Notes under the pieces: generated by a model
Seen by the model: the letters and a program-made list of their open reading frames with translations, nothing else
What the model was told of the DNA's origin: nothing
Database searches by the model: none
Program-made: the position numbers and the translations under genes
In this document: positions 33,184-44,433 of the stretch, piece after piece
Position numbering within the stretch: the stretch's first letter is position 1
How the letters are laid out: every line of letters starts with the position of its first letter
Assembly (NCBI RefSeq): GCF_042186555.1
Contig: NC_133327.1
Location: 327,968,300-328,032,299, forward strand
Direction of reading: 5' to 3'
DNA: 64,000 nucleotides
From: Aquarana catesbeiana
Lineage: Eukaryota; Chordata; Amphibia; Anura; Ranidae

Positions 33184-35351
33184 TCACACATTGTCTGGCA
33201 TATTGATGGCTCCCCTACCCCCAAAGAACTCAAGGTATCTTAGCCGGACATCACGGGCACTCAGGGAGGGCAAGCCAGGACGGCCACTTTCAAGCGCCGT
33301 CACGGTTGGTTCATTTTGAATTCCGGCCTCAGGCCCAACTGAGCCAGCATAGTTTGCAGAATGTTTCTGTAAAAAGTTGTGTAGAACACAGCATGCCAGG
33401 ATAATGTGATTCAGTTTGTACTCCGCCATATGTATGGGTGTAAGAAATAGGCGGAACCGGCTGGCCATGATTCCAAACGTGTTCTCCACCACTCTTCTGG
33501 CTCTGGCCAGCCGGTAATTAAAAACCCTCTGGTCCGGGGTGAGGATCCTCATAGGGAATGGCCGCATAAGATGGTCCCCCAGTGCAAAAGCTTCATCCGC
33601 AATGAAGACGAATGGGAGTCCTTCCACATTGTCTTCTGGAGGTGGCAAGTCCAAGCTGCCATTCTGGAGACACCTGTAAAACTCCGTCTGGGCGATGACT
33701 CCACCATCGGACATCCGGCCATTCTTCCCCACGTCCACATACAGGAACTCGTAACTAGCCGACACCACCGTCAACATCACAATACTATTGAACCCCTTAT
33801 AATTATAATAGTATGACCCCGAGTTGGGTGGTGGGACGATGTGGACGTGTTTCCCATCAATTGCCCCTCCGCAGTTATGAAAGTTCCACCGCTGGGCAAA
33901 GTGGGAGGCCACAGTCTGCCATTCCTGTGGCGTGGAAGGAAACTGTTGAGGAAAACCAAAAAAAAAATAGTCATTTTGCACATAAACAGGGAAAGCTGAT
34001 TAGACACCAAAATTCTTGGCCAACATCAAGATAACATTTATTAATGGGAATTTTTAAACACCAAAATATAAGGTACACCTATCATATCCCCCCCCCCTCC
34101 TGGGCCCTTTCTAACATTATATGGGGGGGAGCTCTTGGACAGGTAACCCTTTCCACTTCATTGAGATATGAATGCCTAAATAATGGGTATTACTTTGAAC
34201 AGCCCCTCCTTATTTACACTATTGACAGCCCACTGGACAGGTAAGAAGTGTCATAATACAAAGATATAAATACACACTGTACACATTTGAGCACATTTGG
34301 ACATTCTGCTATTACCTATCAAGATAATAATAGGATAAAAAAAACTTTAAACAGTACCATTTATACAGGCAGGCCCTTGCACTACATGCTTTGGGGAATT
34401 CATCCATAAATCTGACCACAAAAGAGATGGGTATAGTGTGTATGGGTTTGGCAAAGTCAGCAGATAGATGATTGAGGATAGATAGAGAATTAGTATCAGC
34501 TGACTTAGCAGTTGGGGGGAGGGAGGGTTCCAAATGATTTGTGGACCCCCCAAAAAAGCCTCTGGCACTCTGCCTGAATTTAAAGCACAAATCACATTTC
34601 TAAACATTTTAGGGGGTGTTTGGGGTAAAGCACTACTATGGAGCTGATAAAATACATTGTTAAGTGACTACATGAGGTGAATTTAGGGCCAGGAGACCAT
34701 GCTGGGGAGGTTAGTGAAGGCAAATATGTATGAAGAACAAAAAAAATAATTACATAAAAATCCAGCATGAATGAGGACAAAGGGGACATTCACAGCATAT
34801 TACAATCATGGTAATTAGGGAATGAGGAAAGAAATGCAATGTATTATCAAACATTAAATACAATAAAATGTGAAATTAAAGGATAAAAATTTTACCTTAA
34901 TATACTCCTTCGGCAGGACCTGGATGATGGCAGAACAGGTCTCTGGGATAATGATCCCCAGAGCCTGGGGGGAGATGCCTGTTGAGAACTTCAAGTCCTG
35001 CAGGCTTCTCCCCGTCGCCAAGTACCGCAGGGTGGCGACTAGCCTCTGCTCCGGAGTGATGGCTTGCCTCATGCAGGTATCCTGCATGCTGATATAGGGG
35101 GTCAGCAAAGCCAACAAACGGTGAAATACGGGGTCCGTCATCCTGAGAAAGTTCCTGAAATCATCAGGATTATTCTCACGGATATCACGGAGCAAAGGCA
35201 TATGAGAGAACTGGTCACGCTGAAGCAACCAATTCTTGGTCCATGAACTCCTCCCCACCCTGTTCATGGACTGGACTTGTGTCAAGGTCAGGACCCCAAC
35301 ACCAAGCCCCCGAACAGCACAAACTCTACGAGGAGTACGTATATGCAACAT
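33184..35351 (-). CDS. PIF/Harbinger transposase, copy B (intact, two exons)
   Basis: A DDE nuclease of the DDE_Tnp_4 type, like vertebrate HARBI1 relatives. Exon 1 is 35351-34896 (152 codons, donor GTAAAA); exon 2 is 33942-33184 (252 codons plus stop, acceptor CAACAG); splicing in phase 0 gives 404 residues. Exon 1 reads LTLTQVQSMNRVGRSSW, FRNFLRMTDPVFHRLLALL, ISPQALGIIIPETCSAIIQV. The catalytic triad is visible: Asp181 in GGAIDGKHV, Asp268 in FIADEAF, Glu305 in RRVVENTFG. The protein ends FFGGRGAINMPDNV, followed by AATAAA signals (33140-33178). No stop or frameshift was found. The exact start is taken from alignment with copy A (MLQVR/MLHIR); a start at MPLLRD is possible. Confidence 0.88.
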
Positions 35352-35820
35352 GGCTAGAAAACGGTCGGCTGCTCAGAACGAAGTAACAGAATGCACTGAA
35401 GAACAGCAAGGCCTGTGAAGAGCGACCTGAAAAACAGTAACGAACGAACAAGGACACAATGACTAATCAAAGTCACGCGAAGCTTGCTTGCACGCACTGA
35501 AGAGCAGATACAAACCCACAAGCACAAACTGAACAGCAGAAAACGATCTGAAAACCACGAGTCTGAAAAAGCGTGAATCGTCTCTCACCAAACATTTACT
35601 AACACGAGATTAGCAAAAGGAGCCCAAAGGGTGCCGCGCTTGGTTCTGAAATGGCCTTTTCTAGTCTCGTCGTACATGGTTGACGTCACCGCGTTCTTGG
35701 CGATCGGAAATCGTGCGACCGTGTGTACGCAAAACAAGTTTGAGCCAGCATCTGTCGAAAAAAATCCTAGGATTTTGTTGTCGGAATGTCCGATCAATGT
35801 CCAATCGTGTATACGGGGCA
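35352..35820 (-). repeat. Right terminal inverted repeat and leader of transposase copy B
   Basis: Read on the minus strand from 35820 it starts TGCCCCGTATACACGA and holds CGACAACAAAATCCTAGG and TGGCTCAAACTTGT. Its end matches the Harbinger MITE at 45702-46135, which shares CCTAGGATTTTGTTGTCGGA. TTA follows at 35821. Confidence 0.85.
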
Positions 35821-35823
35821 TTA

Positions 35824-36084
35824 CTGTGAGGGGTTACAGTGTTCTGGCGCAACCAAAACCAAAGGTCCAATTTTTCTGCCCCTGTTTAACAGGGCCATGT
35901 CATTACAATTTTTGATATAATATTTCACAGCAGGGCCCGTTTCTGCACCCAACATGAGTAACTGTGAGGGGTTACAGTGTTCTGGCACCACCAAAACCAA
36001 AGGCCCAATTTTTATGCAGAGTATATAGGGCAGGCCATATAGTATATATACTGCTGTTCAGAGTATATAGTGCCTGGGGGCCTG
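35824..36084 (+). repeat. hAT-interior tandem repeat, right of the Harbinger insertion
   Basis: Completes the unit cut at 19000 and adds one more and part of another (AACATGAGTAACTGTGAGGGG at about 35953). It runs into the hAT arm at 36085. Confidence 0.75.
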
Positions 36085-36749
36085 GTGGACCCCCACACCA
36101 TTTTTTTTTAAATTTTGGTGCGGGTTACCCTTAATATCCATACCAGACCTGAAGAGCCTGGTATGGATTTTGAGGGGGACATCCACGCAATTTTTTTTGT
36201 ATTTTTGGCGTGGGGTTCCCCTTAATATTCATACCAGATCCAAACGGCCTGGTAATGGACTGGAGGGCGAACCTATGCTGTTTTTTTCAAAGTTTTTTTA
36301 TCTATATCGCTGGGATCCAACAATACATTACAGCCGCAAGCAGTTTAAAATTACATTTTTTCCTTTAGAAATATAATTTTGCTGTGGTACTGTTATAAAC
36401 ATGGGAAAGATGTGCTACTTTACAGGCAGACTAAGGAGACCCCCAGGCATGATATTTAAAGGAATATTTGAGTTTATTGTTTTACTTTAAGCATTATTAA
36501 AATCACTGCTCCCGAAAAAAACAGACGTTTTTTAAACTTTATTTGCATTGATACGTCTCCTGGAGCAGGACCCGGGTCCCCAAACACTTTTTATGGCAAT
36601 AACTTGCATATAAGCCTTTAAAATGAGCACTTTTGATTTTTCATGTTTGTGTCCCATAGACTTTAATGGTGTTTACGTTTTCGCACAAATTTTTTGCCTG
36701 TTTTCATGTTCTGCTGCGAACCAAACCAGGGGTGTTCGGCATATCCCTA
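36085..36749. mobile_element. hAT fold-back element, copy D (right arm)
   Basis: Right-arm landmarks in order: TATCCATACCAGACCTGAAG, CCAAACACTTTTTATG, ATAAGCCTTTAAAATGAGC, GGTGTTCGGCATATCCCTA. With the tandem units on its left it looks like the right half of the hAT copy that received the Harbinger composite. Confidence 0.75.
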
Positions 36750-36777
36750 ATATAAAGTATACATATGCAGTTAGGTC

Positions 36778-38136
36778 CATATATATTTGGACACAGGTAC
36801 AATTTTCATACTTTTGGCTCTGCATGCCACCAGAATAAAATTAAAATGAAACTATCCAAATTAATTTGAAGTGCAGTACAAATTTTTGGAACTGCAACCA
36901 TTTTTATACACAGTCCCCCCATTTTCAGGGGCTCAAATGTAATTGGACAAATTAATATAATCATAATTTGAGAATCCTTTACTGGCAATGACTGCCAGAA
37001 GTCTGGAACCCATGGACATTACCAAAGACTGGGTTTCCTCCTTTCTGATGCTTTGCCAGGCTCTAACTGCAGCTGTCTTCCATTGTTCTTTGTTTGTGGA
37101 TCTTTCTGCCTTTAGTTTTGCCTTCAGCAAGTGAATTGCATGCTCAATTGGGTTGAAATCAGGTGATTGACTCAGCCGTTGCAGAATATTTCACTTCTTT
37201 TCCTTCACAAGCTCCTGGGTTGTTTTTGCACTGTGTTTTGGATCATTGTCCATCTGTACTGTGAAGTGCCGTCCAATCAACTTTGCTGCATTTGGCTAAA
37301 TCTGGGCTGACAGTATATCTCTAAATACTGCAGAATTCATCCGGCTGCTTCTGTCTTCTGCCACATCATCAATAAACACCGATGACCAGTGCGACTGGAA
37401 GCCATGCATGCCCATGCCATCACACTGCCTCCACCATATTTTACAGATGACGTTGTTTGCTTTGGATCATGAGCTGTTCCAAGCTTTCTCCACACTTTTT
37501 TCTTCCCATCATTCTGATACAGATTAATCTTAGTTTCATCCATCCAAAGAATGCTTTTCCAGAATTGGTCTGGCTTTTTAGATTTTTTTCTGGCAAAGTC
37601 TAATCTGGCTTTTCTATTGTTCAAGCTTATGAATGGTTTGCATCTTGTAGTGAACCCTTTGTATTTACTCTCGTGAAGTCTTCTCTTGATTGTAGACTTT
37701 GACAATGATACGCCCACTTCCTGGAAAGTGTCCTTCACTTGACGTAATGTTGTGAATGGGTTTTTCTTTACCATAGAGAGGATCCTGCGATCATCTACCA
37801 CTGTTGTCTTCTGTGGATATCCAGGCCTTTTTATGTTGTCGAGTTTACCAGTGCGTTCTTCTTTCCTCAGAATGTACCAAACTGTTGATATGGCCACTCC
37901 TGATGTTGCTATTAACTCTCTGATGGATTTGTTTTTGATTTTTGAGGCCTTAAAATGGCTTGTTTCATTTGCATGGACAGCTCCTTTGAAACCTTTTACT
38001 TGCTTAATTGATGAAGAAATAATGAAGGAGTAGCCCCCACCTGGCCATGAAACAGCTTTTAAATCAATTGTCCAATTACTTTTGGTCCCTTGAAAAAGGG
38101 AGAATGGCTATTCTTAAGTATGAATGGACCAAACTG
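36778..38136 (-). mobile_element. Tc1/mariner element, near full length
   Basis: The left end is CAGTTAGGTCCATATATAT (36778), the right end GGACCAAACTG (38136), followed by TA; the left TA has decayed to TG. At 1,359 bp it has the normal size of a Tc1-like element. The transposase lies on the minus strand. Confidence 0.88.
36933..37990 (-). pseudogene. Tc1-like transposase (broken)
   Basis: A DDE-type transposase with the DD34E arrangement, acting at TA sites. The central frame (37337-37897) reads IKRPGYPQKTTVVDDRRILS, KSTIKRRLHESKYKGFTTR (second helix-turn-helix), LWMDETKINLYQNDGKKKVW with the first Asp, and GGGSVMAWACMA. Downstream, in another frame, come VQMDNDPKHSAKTTQE (second Asp) and FNPIEHAIHLLKAKLKAE (Glu). 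Breaks: a frameshift near 37340-37390 and TGA after VKEKK. The N-terminal start has eroded. All three catalytic residues survive. Confidence 0.88.
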
Positions 38137-38159
38137 TATAAATATATTTATATATTGTG

Positions 38160-39010
38160 AGAACTAGCATCACATTTAGAGCTTGAAGGACAACACCACT
38201 CACTGTTTCTTCTTTTTAAGGGCTTTGTTTGCCCATTTAAAAAAAAAAAGAAAGTTCAGTAAACACAAAACATGAGTTTCCCTCGCAGGGGTTTTCAGCA
38301 TTCCTTTTCCCATCAACATAAATGACATTCAGCCCTTTTGGCTCTAATTTGCAGCACTGCTGTTCTGGCCTTACACTCCAGGCTCTTGCCTGTCTCATAC
38401 AGACTGTTCACTGACCAACTTGGTGCACACAGCTAGCAGCCTCTTGCTGCACTGGCTCCCATGTGGAGCCCTCGTGACTCCTGGGCTAGACCTCCTGTCT
38501 GCTGGGGTGGAGCTCAGAACCATGGTCAGGTTGTTACTAAAAGCCCAGGAAACACCTGACCAATCAGTACGCTCGCCGTTCTGAATACTTGCATCCAGGA
38601 TTGGATATTTCATCCCACCCGGATCACTTTGAAATCTCCAGGCGCCAGGTCTCAAAATGAACTTAAGAAAACACTGAGGAAACTGAAAAGCCAGTTTCCT
38701 CTTCATGTCACAAGCTCCCTGGAGCCCCTCAACCCATCCAGTTGAGAATTCTGGGTCACAACCTCCTTCTAGACCCTGGCAGGGCAACGCTCTTTCAATA
38801 TATTTCACTTGCAGAGATACAAGTTTACATCAGTTTTCATGTGCATTGCAATGAGTTTTATACACGTTGCAGATTCCTGTGCAGAAAAAAATCGCACATG
38901 ATACAAGTTCTGTGGTATGAACAGGGTAGAGAACAATTGTTTTGTTTTCTTTGTGCCCTTGAAGAAGGCATGCAGAAAATCTCTTGTCTTTTCAGATGGT
39001 GTGAACGAGG
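38160..39010. other. Unassigned sequence, possible repeat
   Basis: Mixed-composition DNA with an open minus-strand frame (38395-38808) without a recognisable domain. It may be a dispersed repeat, but no ends were found. Confidence 0.3.
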
Positions 39011-39576
39011 CCTAATATTCCATCAAAAATACAGATAGACATAATGTAATAGATAAACACGAACTAAATAATATAAAGTGCATAATCAAATGTGCAAACA
39101 ATTCATCCATAACACCAAGTACGATATAATACAGTCCCAAATAATTTAGTCCAAAAAGTGCAATCACCGCTAAGTAAAGTGCAAATGTGCAGCAACCAAT
39201 ATGTATTCTTCAAGTGTATCTTACCGCAACCACACTGGTGTGCTAAGGTCTGTATAGTACTCTCCTACCCCACATGTTCCATGACTTAAGCAGTACACTG
39301 AAAATTAGGTACAAATGTGAAGTTTCTTCAAAACAGATGGCCATCTTTGTACTCCAAGGAAGGCCAAAACAAGTGAGGTCTCACTAAGCTAATGGCTGCT
39401 GACAGAACCTAATCTAACTTTTGTTGTGTAGTGGAGAGTAGGTATCAATATGTGCAAGTGGAGGTTTTAGGAATATCGTGAGTTAAAGAAAAGAGGAGCG
39501 GAGGAAGAGTAATGCTCTTTAATGCTCTTAAAACATCTCATCTGATGGGTAAAGTGCGTACTGATCTTATGTCAAT
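39011..39576. other. Unassigned sequence
   Basis: AT-rich, with no element ends found. Confidence 0.35.
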
Positions 39577-39577
39577 A

Positions 39578-39993
39578 TTAAAGCAGTAGTAAACTGCTGT
39601 GTATGTTTTTTTTTTGGAACCTAAAAGGTAAAGCCATAATGTGTGATGCATACTACCACATTATGATAAACTTTTGTTAGAACAAAGCCTTCCAGAGGCA
39701 AGCTGTCACCGCTGACAAGGCTTCCATCTTCACCCCTCTTCCTTCCATGTTTGCGGACTTCGACTGTGTGCTTGACAAGAGCCACGATGACGTCACTCCC
39801 GTTTACTGCACAGGACTCTGAAGGAACGCCCCGAGTGGCTATTTCTTCAGAGCACATGTGCCGGTGATGTAACCGGCAGCATTTACAGTAAATTTCTCCT
39901 AAATAGTGCACATTTAGGAGATATTTACAGTACCTATAGGCAAGCCTTATTATAGGCTTACCTATAGGTACAAATTATGCATGGAAGTTTACT
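39578..39993. repeat. Dispersed palindrome-like repeat
   Basis: It starts TTAAAGCAGTAGTAAACTGC and contains TTTAGGAGATATTTACAGTACCT and TTATTATAGG...CCTATAGGTAC, shared in mirrored form with 53378-53814 (GGTACTGTAAATATCTCCTAA, TTTAGGAGATATTTACC). Non-coding. Confidence 0.6.
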
Positions 39994-40454
39994 CCCAATA
40001 ACCAAGGCAAACTACATCCAGTGAGTTTATCCATTTAAGAGGGTTGTGTAAGAGGTGGTGTGGCACATGGAGAAGGACAACACTATATAATATTGAGGTT
40101 GCTATTAGTCACCAGAGGACAACTGTTTGAGGAACTTCACATTTGCATTTTATTTTAGTGCCCTTAATGGCACGCAGGTGGCGGACCCATATTTGGTGCT
40201 GCCCCACAAACATGTGCATTCATTTTCAAACCAGTGAAGTGGAGAATGTTCTTGTTTGAACATTGGGGTAAATGAATTCATTAGGTCACTGACTGCTATC
40301 AAGATTGTTGAGGCATTGTTTGAGCTGTCAGACATGTCAGCATGGATCTTGGAAGATAGATCTGCAGCTGATTTGCAGCTTAGGTCGAGTATCTGTTGCA
40401 TGAATAAAGAATCAAAGTCTTTGGAGCTTTCCTAAGTTCTCTCCACTGTATATA

Positions 40455-40838
40455 TCTCTAGCTCCCTCATCACCTCCTCTCATGCTTGCCTCCAGGACTT
40501 TTCCAAAGCCTCTCCAATCCTATGGAATGCCCTACCCCAATCTGTCCGCTTATCTCCTACTCTATTAGCTGTTGGATGATCCCTGAAAACCCTTCTCTTC
40601 AGAGAAGCCTACCCACACCTAACAACAACTGTTTTTTTTTTTCTCCATCAGCTCACCCCCCACAGTAATTACCTTTTGTTTCCACTTGACCCTCCCTTCT
40701 AGATTGTAAGCTCTAACGAGCAGGGCCCTCTGATCCCTCCTGTTTTGACTTGTATTGTAAGTGTACTGTCTGCCCTCATGTTGTAAAGCACTGCGTAAAC
40801 TGTTGGCGCTATAAAAATCCTGTATAATAATAATAATA
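40455..40838 (+). mobile_element. L2 3' end
   Basis: Plus-strand L2: TTTTCCAAAGCCTCTCCAATC (protein-level F-x-K-A-S-P-I-L-W-N match to the element at 3798), AACCCTTCTCTTCAGAGAAGC, and the tail GTTGGCGCTATAAAAATCCTG then AATAATAATAATA. Strongly 5'-truncated. Confidence 0.8.
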
Positions 40839-41094
40839 TATACTTTCTCCTCTGTTTGCAATCACACTTATTCTACCATATGTCTATAGTGGACCTCACC
40901 ATAAGCAAACACTATTTTCTATGCCTCTCCCTACTGCCATCTTGTGGATAACTGGTTAGCTGCAACGAATACTACATTAAATACACTAGTACATTAAATT
41001 ATACTTATTTAAAAACAATCCTTCAGTGAGGTCAATATTATATCTACCTAAACCGTATGGGCAACAAACCATTCAGGCTGTAGTAATCAGATAG

Positions 41095-42330
41095 AAATCA
41101 TAACTGAAACAAAAAAACATATCCTGGGGGGATTAGAACTGGCAATGAGTCACTATTTCTGGTTTGACAAAGAGTATTATGTGCAAACTAAGGAAGTTGA
41201 ATGGGAGATGCTCTTCATGAGTTGGTGGGAAGAGCGGATGATATATAATAAAGAATGGCCATAGATGAAGTTTTATAAAAGATTTATAGATGATGTCATA
41301 GTGACATGGGAAGAATCAGGAGATGTTTTGAAACAGTTAATGGAGTGATTAAATAATAACCCGTATGGTATATTACTTTCAAAGGAAGTTGAGTAGTGAA
41401 AGAGTATATTTTTTTAGATCTGGTCATTTTTTAATTCCAGGGTAGCCTGTGTATGAAAACATACTTTAAAGTGGACATGAATATTAACAAAGCATATCCC
41501 TCTATAGCAAGTGCTTGTTTAAATTAAGAACACTAAGTGTAATTTCCTTCTGCTGCTTCGTTCATCTGCTATCAGTATGAATGCTATCATGAAGAGGGTG
41601 TGTTCCTTCCTTCCCTCCAATCAGCTCTCAGAGCTCTCCTCATTTAGCTCTGCAGAGTGTAACTTCAGTTCTCCACCCTCTTTTTTCTGAACTCTCAGAC
41701 AATATTTATAATTCTGGACTTAGAACAGATGTAGAGAAGAGAAGACATCAGACAAATAGGTACAACATATGTAGGAGGATTTGTTTCATCTCTGTGTATC
41801 ACCTAAGGTCAGTCACTTCACTGGGTATATGGAAGGGTTTATAACCACTTTAAGGACAATGACAGAAATGGATACATACTGACATCAAGCTGTCACCACC
41901 TTAGGTGAATACGAAATATTCCCAAGGGGCAGATGATACAGTTAAAGAGGAATTGTGACCTTGATGAGTATTATGAGTAACAGTGAGATTTTGGTAAAAT
42001 GGTTTGAAAAGTTAGGTTATAAAAGGAAACAATTGGAAAAGACTACGAAAGTAGTGGGTAAAATGGGTTGGAAACAACTATCATACAAACAGTAAAACGT
42101 CTGAGAATCAAGGGTTGATTTTATAACCGATTTTAACCATCAGTACAAACAAATAGAGAAGATAATAAGATGACATTGCTCAATACTTTTTAGAGGCAAA
42201 ATATTTGTTAAAATGTTACCACAAAAGCTACACTTTACATATAGAAGACCACCCAGCCCTTTGCTTCCTCGTGCCATGTGCATGTCATCTCCCCAATTTC
42301 ATTAGTGCCCAAGAATGTCTGAAGTATTTA
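41095..42330 (+). pseudogene. Penelope-like element reverse transcriptase remnant
   Basis: Conceptual plus-strand reading with stops: SHYFWFDKEYYVQTKEVEWE, then MSWWEERMIYNKEWP and YKRFIDDVIVTWEESGDVL (the RT aspartate pair), LNNNPYGILLSKEVE; after a MITE at 41470-41849: NGYILTSSCHHLR, RNIPKGQMIQLKRNCDLDEYY, then FITDFNHQYKQIEKIIR and LHFTYRRPPSP. The order and the SCHH / IPKGQ..R..RNC motifs fit Penelope-like RTs. Several stops and frameshifts; no GIY-YIG endonuclease was seen. The edges are approximate. Confidence 0.7.
41470..41849. mobile_element. TTAA-flanked MITE inside the Penelope remnant
   Basis: TTAA at 41466-41469 and 41850-41853 flanks an element starting AGTGGACATG and ending AACCACT. 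Without it the RT remnant reads on (ACATACTTTAA joined to GGACAATGACAG). No coding capacity. Confidence 0.7.
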
Positions 42331-44040
42331 GAACTATTTTAAATCATATGTTCTTAGATTCACATAAAAATGAATGACTGTATTTTAAAGAATTTTGAAA
42401 TAATAATATTCAACTACCTGCAAAATTATTTTGACCGCCTTTTGAAAACAACACTGACAACATACAAGAAGACATCAGGGAACTAACATTGCAAGTCCTG
42501 AATTTCAGAGAGGGTTATCTCATTATTTTATTAGCATATACAGCCCTGATATAAGAAAATCATTTTTTAATAGTTGTGTAGTGATGGTGTTATTATTTAC
42601 AGTAATAAACAGCCAGATTAAGATTGATGGAACAGTAAACTGGGCATTCTCTTCTATCACTGATAAGTGATTTATTTTTATGAACAGAAAAGAGAGCAAC
42701 TCATTCACTGCTTGTGCTACAGCACTCACAACCGGCTGAGTTTGATCAAGTGTAAGGCTCTTGGCTCTCTTGTTGCAAATGATAGGAGATATGTTTAACA
42801 AGTTTTAGTCTGCCACTAATTGGACATAATGCATCAGGAAATGGTAACACATGCCAGGATAAAAAAAGGGTCATGCCAAGCATTACAATCACATTATTCC
42901 ACCTAATCCATCAAAATGGAAAATATTTAGACATAGTTACAGCATAAAATGTTCCCATTTAATACGTTTCTTCACTTAGGTTAAAAGCCAGTCACACACA
43001 GGAAGTAATTTATTTTTTATATTTAATCAGATAAATATAACATTTTCTACATTAAAAACTGTATTTTCCGTTTAAGTTAGTAGATTGAGCTTTAGGTTTA
43101 TTTTTTACAGGTTCCCTGTTTCTTCTTACCTCCTGCTGAAAAATGCGAGTTGAGCTTATGCTGAAATTTTATATACAAAATAATGAGGCACTTAGGCATA
43201 GCATTGGCTGATCCTTTTCACTCCTCCCTTAGAACACCTCCTTCTGAAATATTTAATATGGGACAGCCTACCCGAGAGGAGATATCTTCTGATTAGTCTC
43301 TTAAGCTGGCCATAGAGTAATCATTTTTTTTGTTCAATCAGCTTAATTTTCCAGTCCATACACTTGACGTGGATGGGGGAATCAATCCTAATGTGCCACT
43401 GTGTTCTGAGGGCGGGCGGTCTTCCCCACTGTCAGAATTCACTGATCTGTGCTACTGGCTAGAGCCAGCGGCACTGATCATGCAGAAAGAATCCAACAGG
43501 CTGGTTATATAGAAGATGATTGGTAGATTGACTTCTGTACAACAGGCCTGCCCAAACATGAATCAAAGTTCAATGGGTTAAGCAGGAACTTTTCATCCTT
43601 GTAAGGCTACCCTTAGAGGTAACATCCTAGAGCCTGCCCCTAACACTGTGACACTGTTCACCCTCTTAGGTGCTCAAACTATCCTCCATCAACATTGCAA
43701 CATTCTTGGATCCTGTCCCTAACACTGTGATACACAAATTCTAGTTAGCATCAATTTCCATTAACGTCTTAAATGTATTTACCACGTGGGGCTTTCTAAA
43801 AAAAACTCTTCCTTTACTACACCCCAAAAAAGAGCCCATAGGTGTCAAGTCAAGAAAAGGTGGTGACAAGTCAATGCTGCCATGGCATCTAGTGCCATGA
43901 GAAGATGTTGTCAAGTTAACACTGTACTGACAAATTAAAAGGGGAGGGGGGGTCTTTTATAATGTATGATTTACAATAAAGTAAAATGTAGACGTAATAT
44001 TTGCCTACTTTTTGCCCACACTAATACACAGTATATATAT
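42331..44040. other. Unassigned intergenic sequence
   Basis: About 1.7 kb of AT-rich DNA. The minus-strand frame at 42523-42801 has no recognisable domain. Confidence 0.4.
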
Positions 44041-44433
44041 GACTGTGCAAGGTGTGAAGAAATTCTGTAAAGTAAGAATACTTTCAAAAACATATCATTT
44101 AATTGTTTATTTTTATCAATGTATAAAATGCAGAGTGAGCAAACAAAATAAAAATCTGTGTGATTATGTTTTGGCTCCAAAACCATGTTTTTACACTTGC
44201 ACTTTTTGCACACTTACATACGTCAGGGATTTTATAGGATTAGAGTCAGGTGTATGATTAACCAAATATACCAAGCTGGTGCTAATGTTCATCAATTTCA
44301 TATGCAGGTTGAGACACAGTCATTAACTGAAACAGAAACAACTGTGTAGGAGGCTTAACTGGGTGAGGAACAGCGAAACTCTGCTACTAAGGTGAGGTTA
44401 TGAAAGACATTTTCATGTCACAGTTTATACACC

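Larger units (their letters stand above)
19004..35820. mobile_element. Composite four-gene PIF/Harbinger transposon
   Basis: Outer ends TGCTGCGTACACACGA (19004) and, reversed, TGCCCCGTATACACGA (35820) are inverted repeats flanked by TTA at 19001-19003 and 35821-35823, the Harbinger target. The host tandem unit reads continuously across the block (AACAAGAG, then TTA, then CTGTGAGGGG), so it is one insertion. Gene order: transposase (+), MADF gene (-), Myb/SANT gene (+), transposase (-). The transposase halves, with introns and a shared MITE, are collinear inverted copies. Later insertions at about 21466-22661, 23471-25490, 26553-28048 and 29247-31068 add about 6.5 kb, giving an original length of about 10 kb. 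Known Harbinger elements usually have one transposase and one partner gene. Confidence 0.8.

Noticed and set aside
33184..35351. A host HARBI1 gene
   Set aside because: Terminal inverted repeats, TTA duplication and a second inverted copy show it is a transposon gene, not the domesticated host gene.
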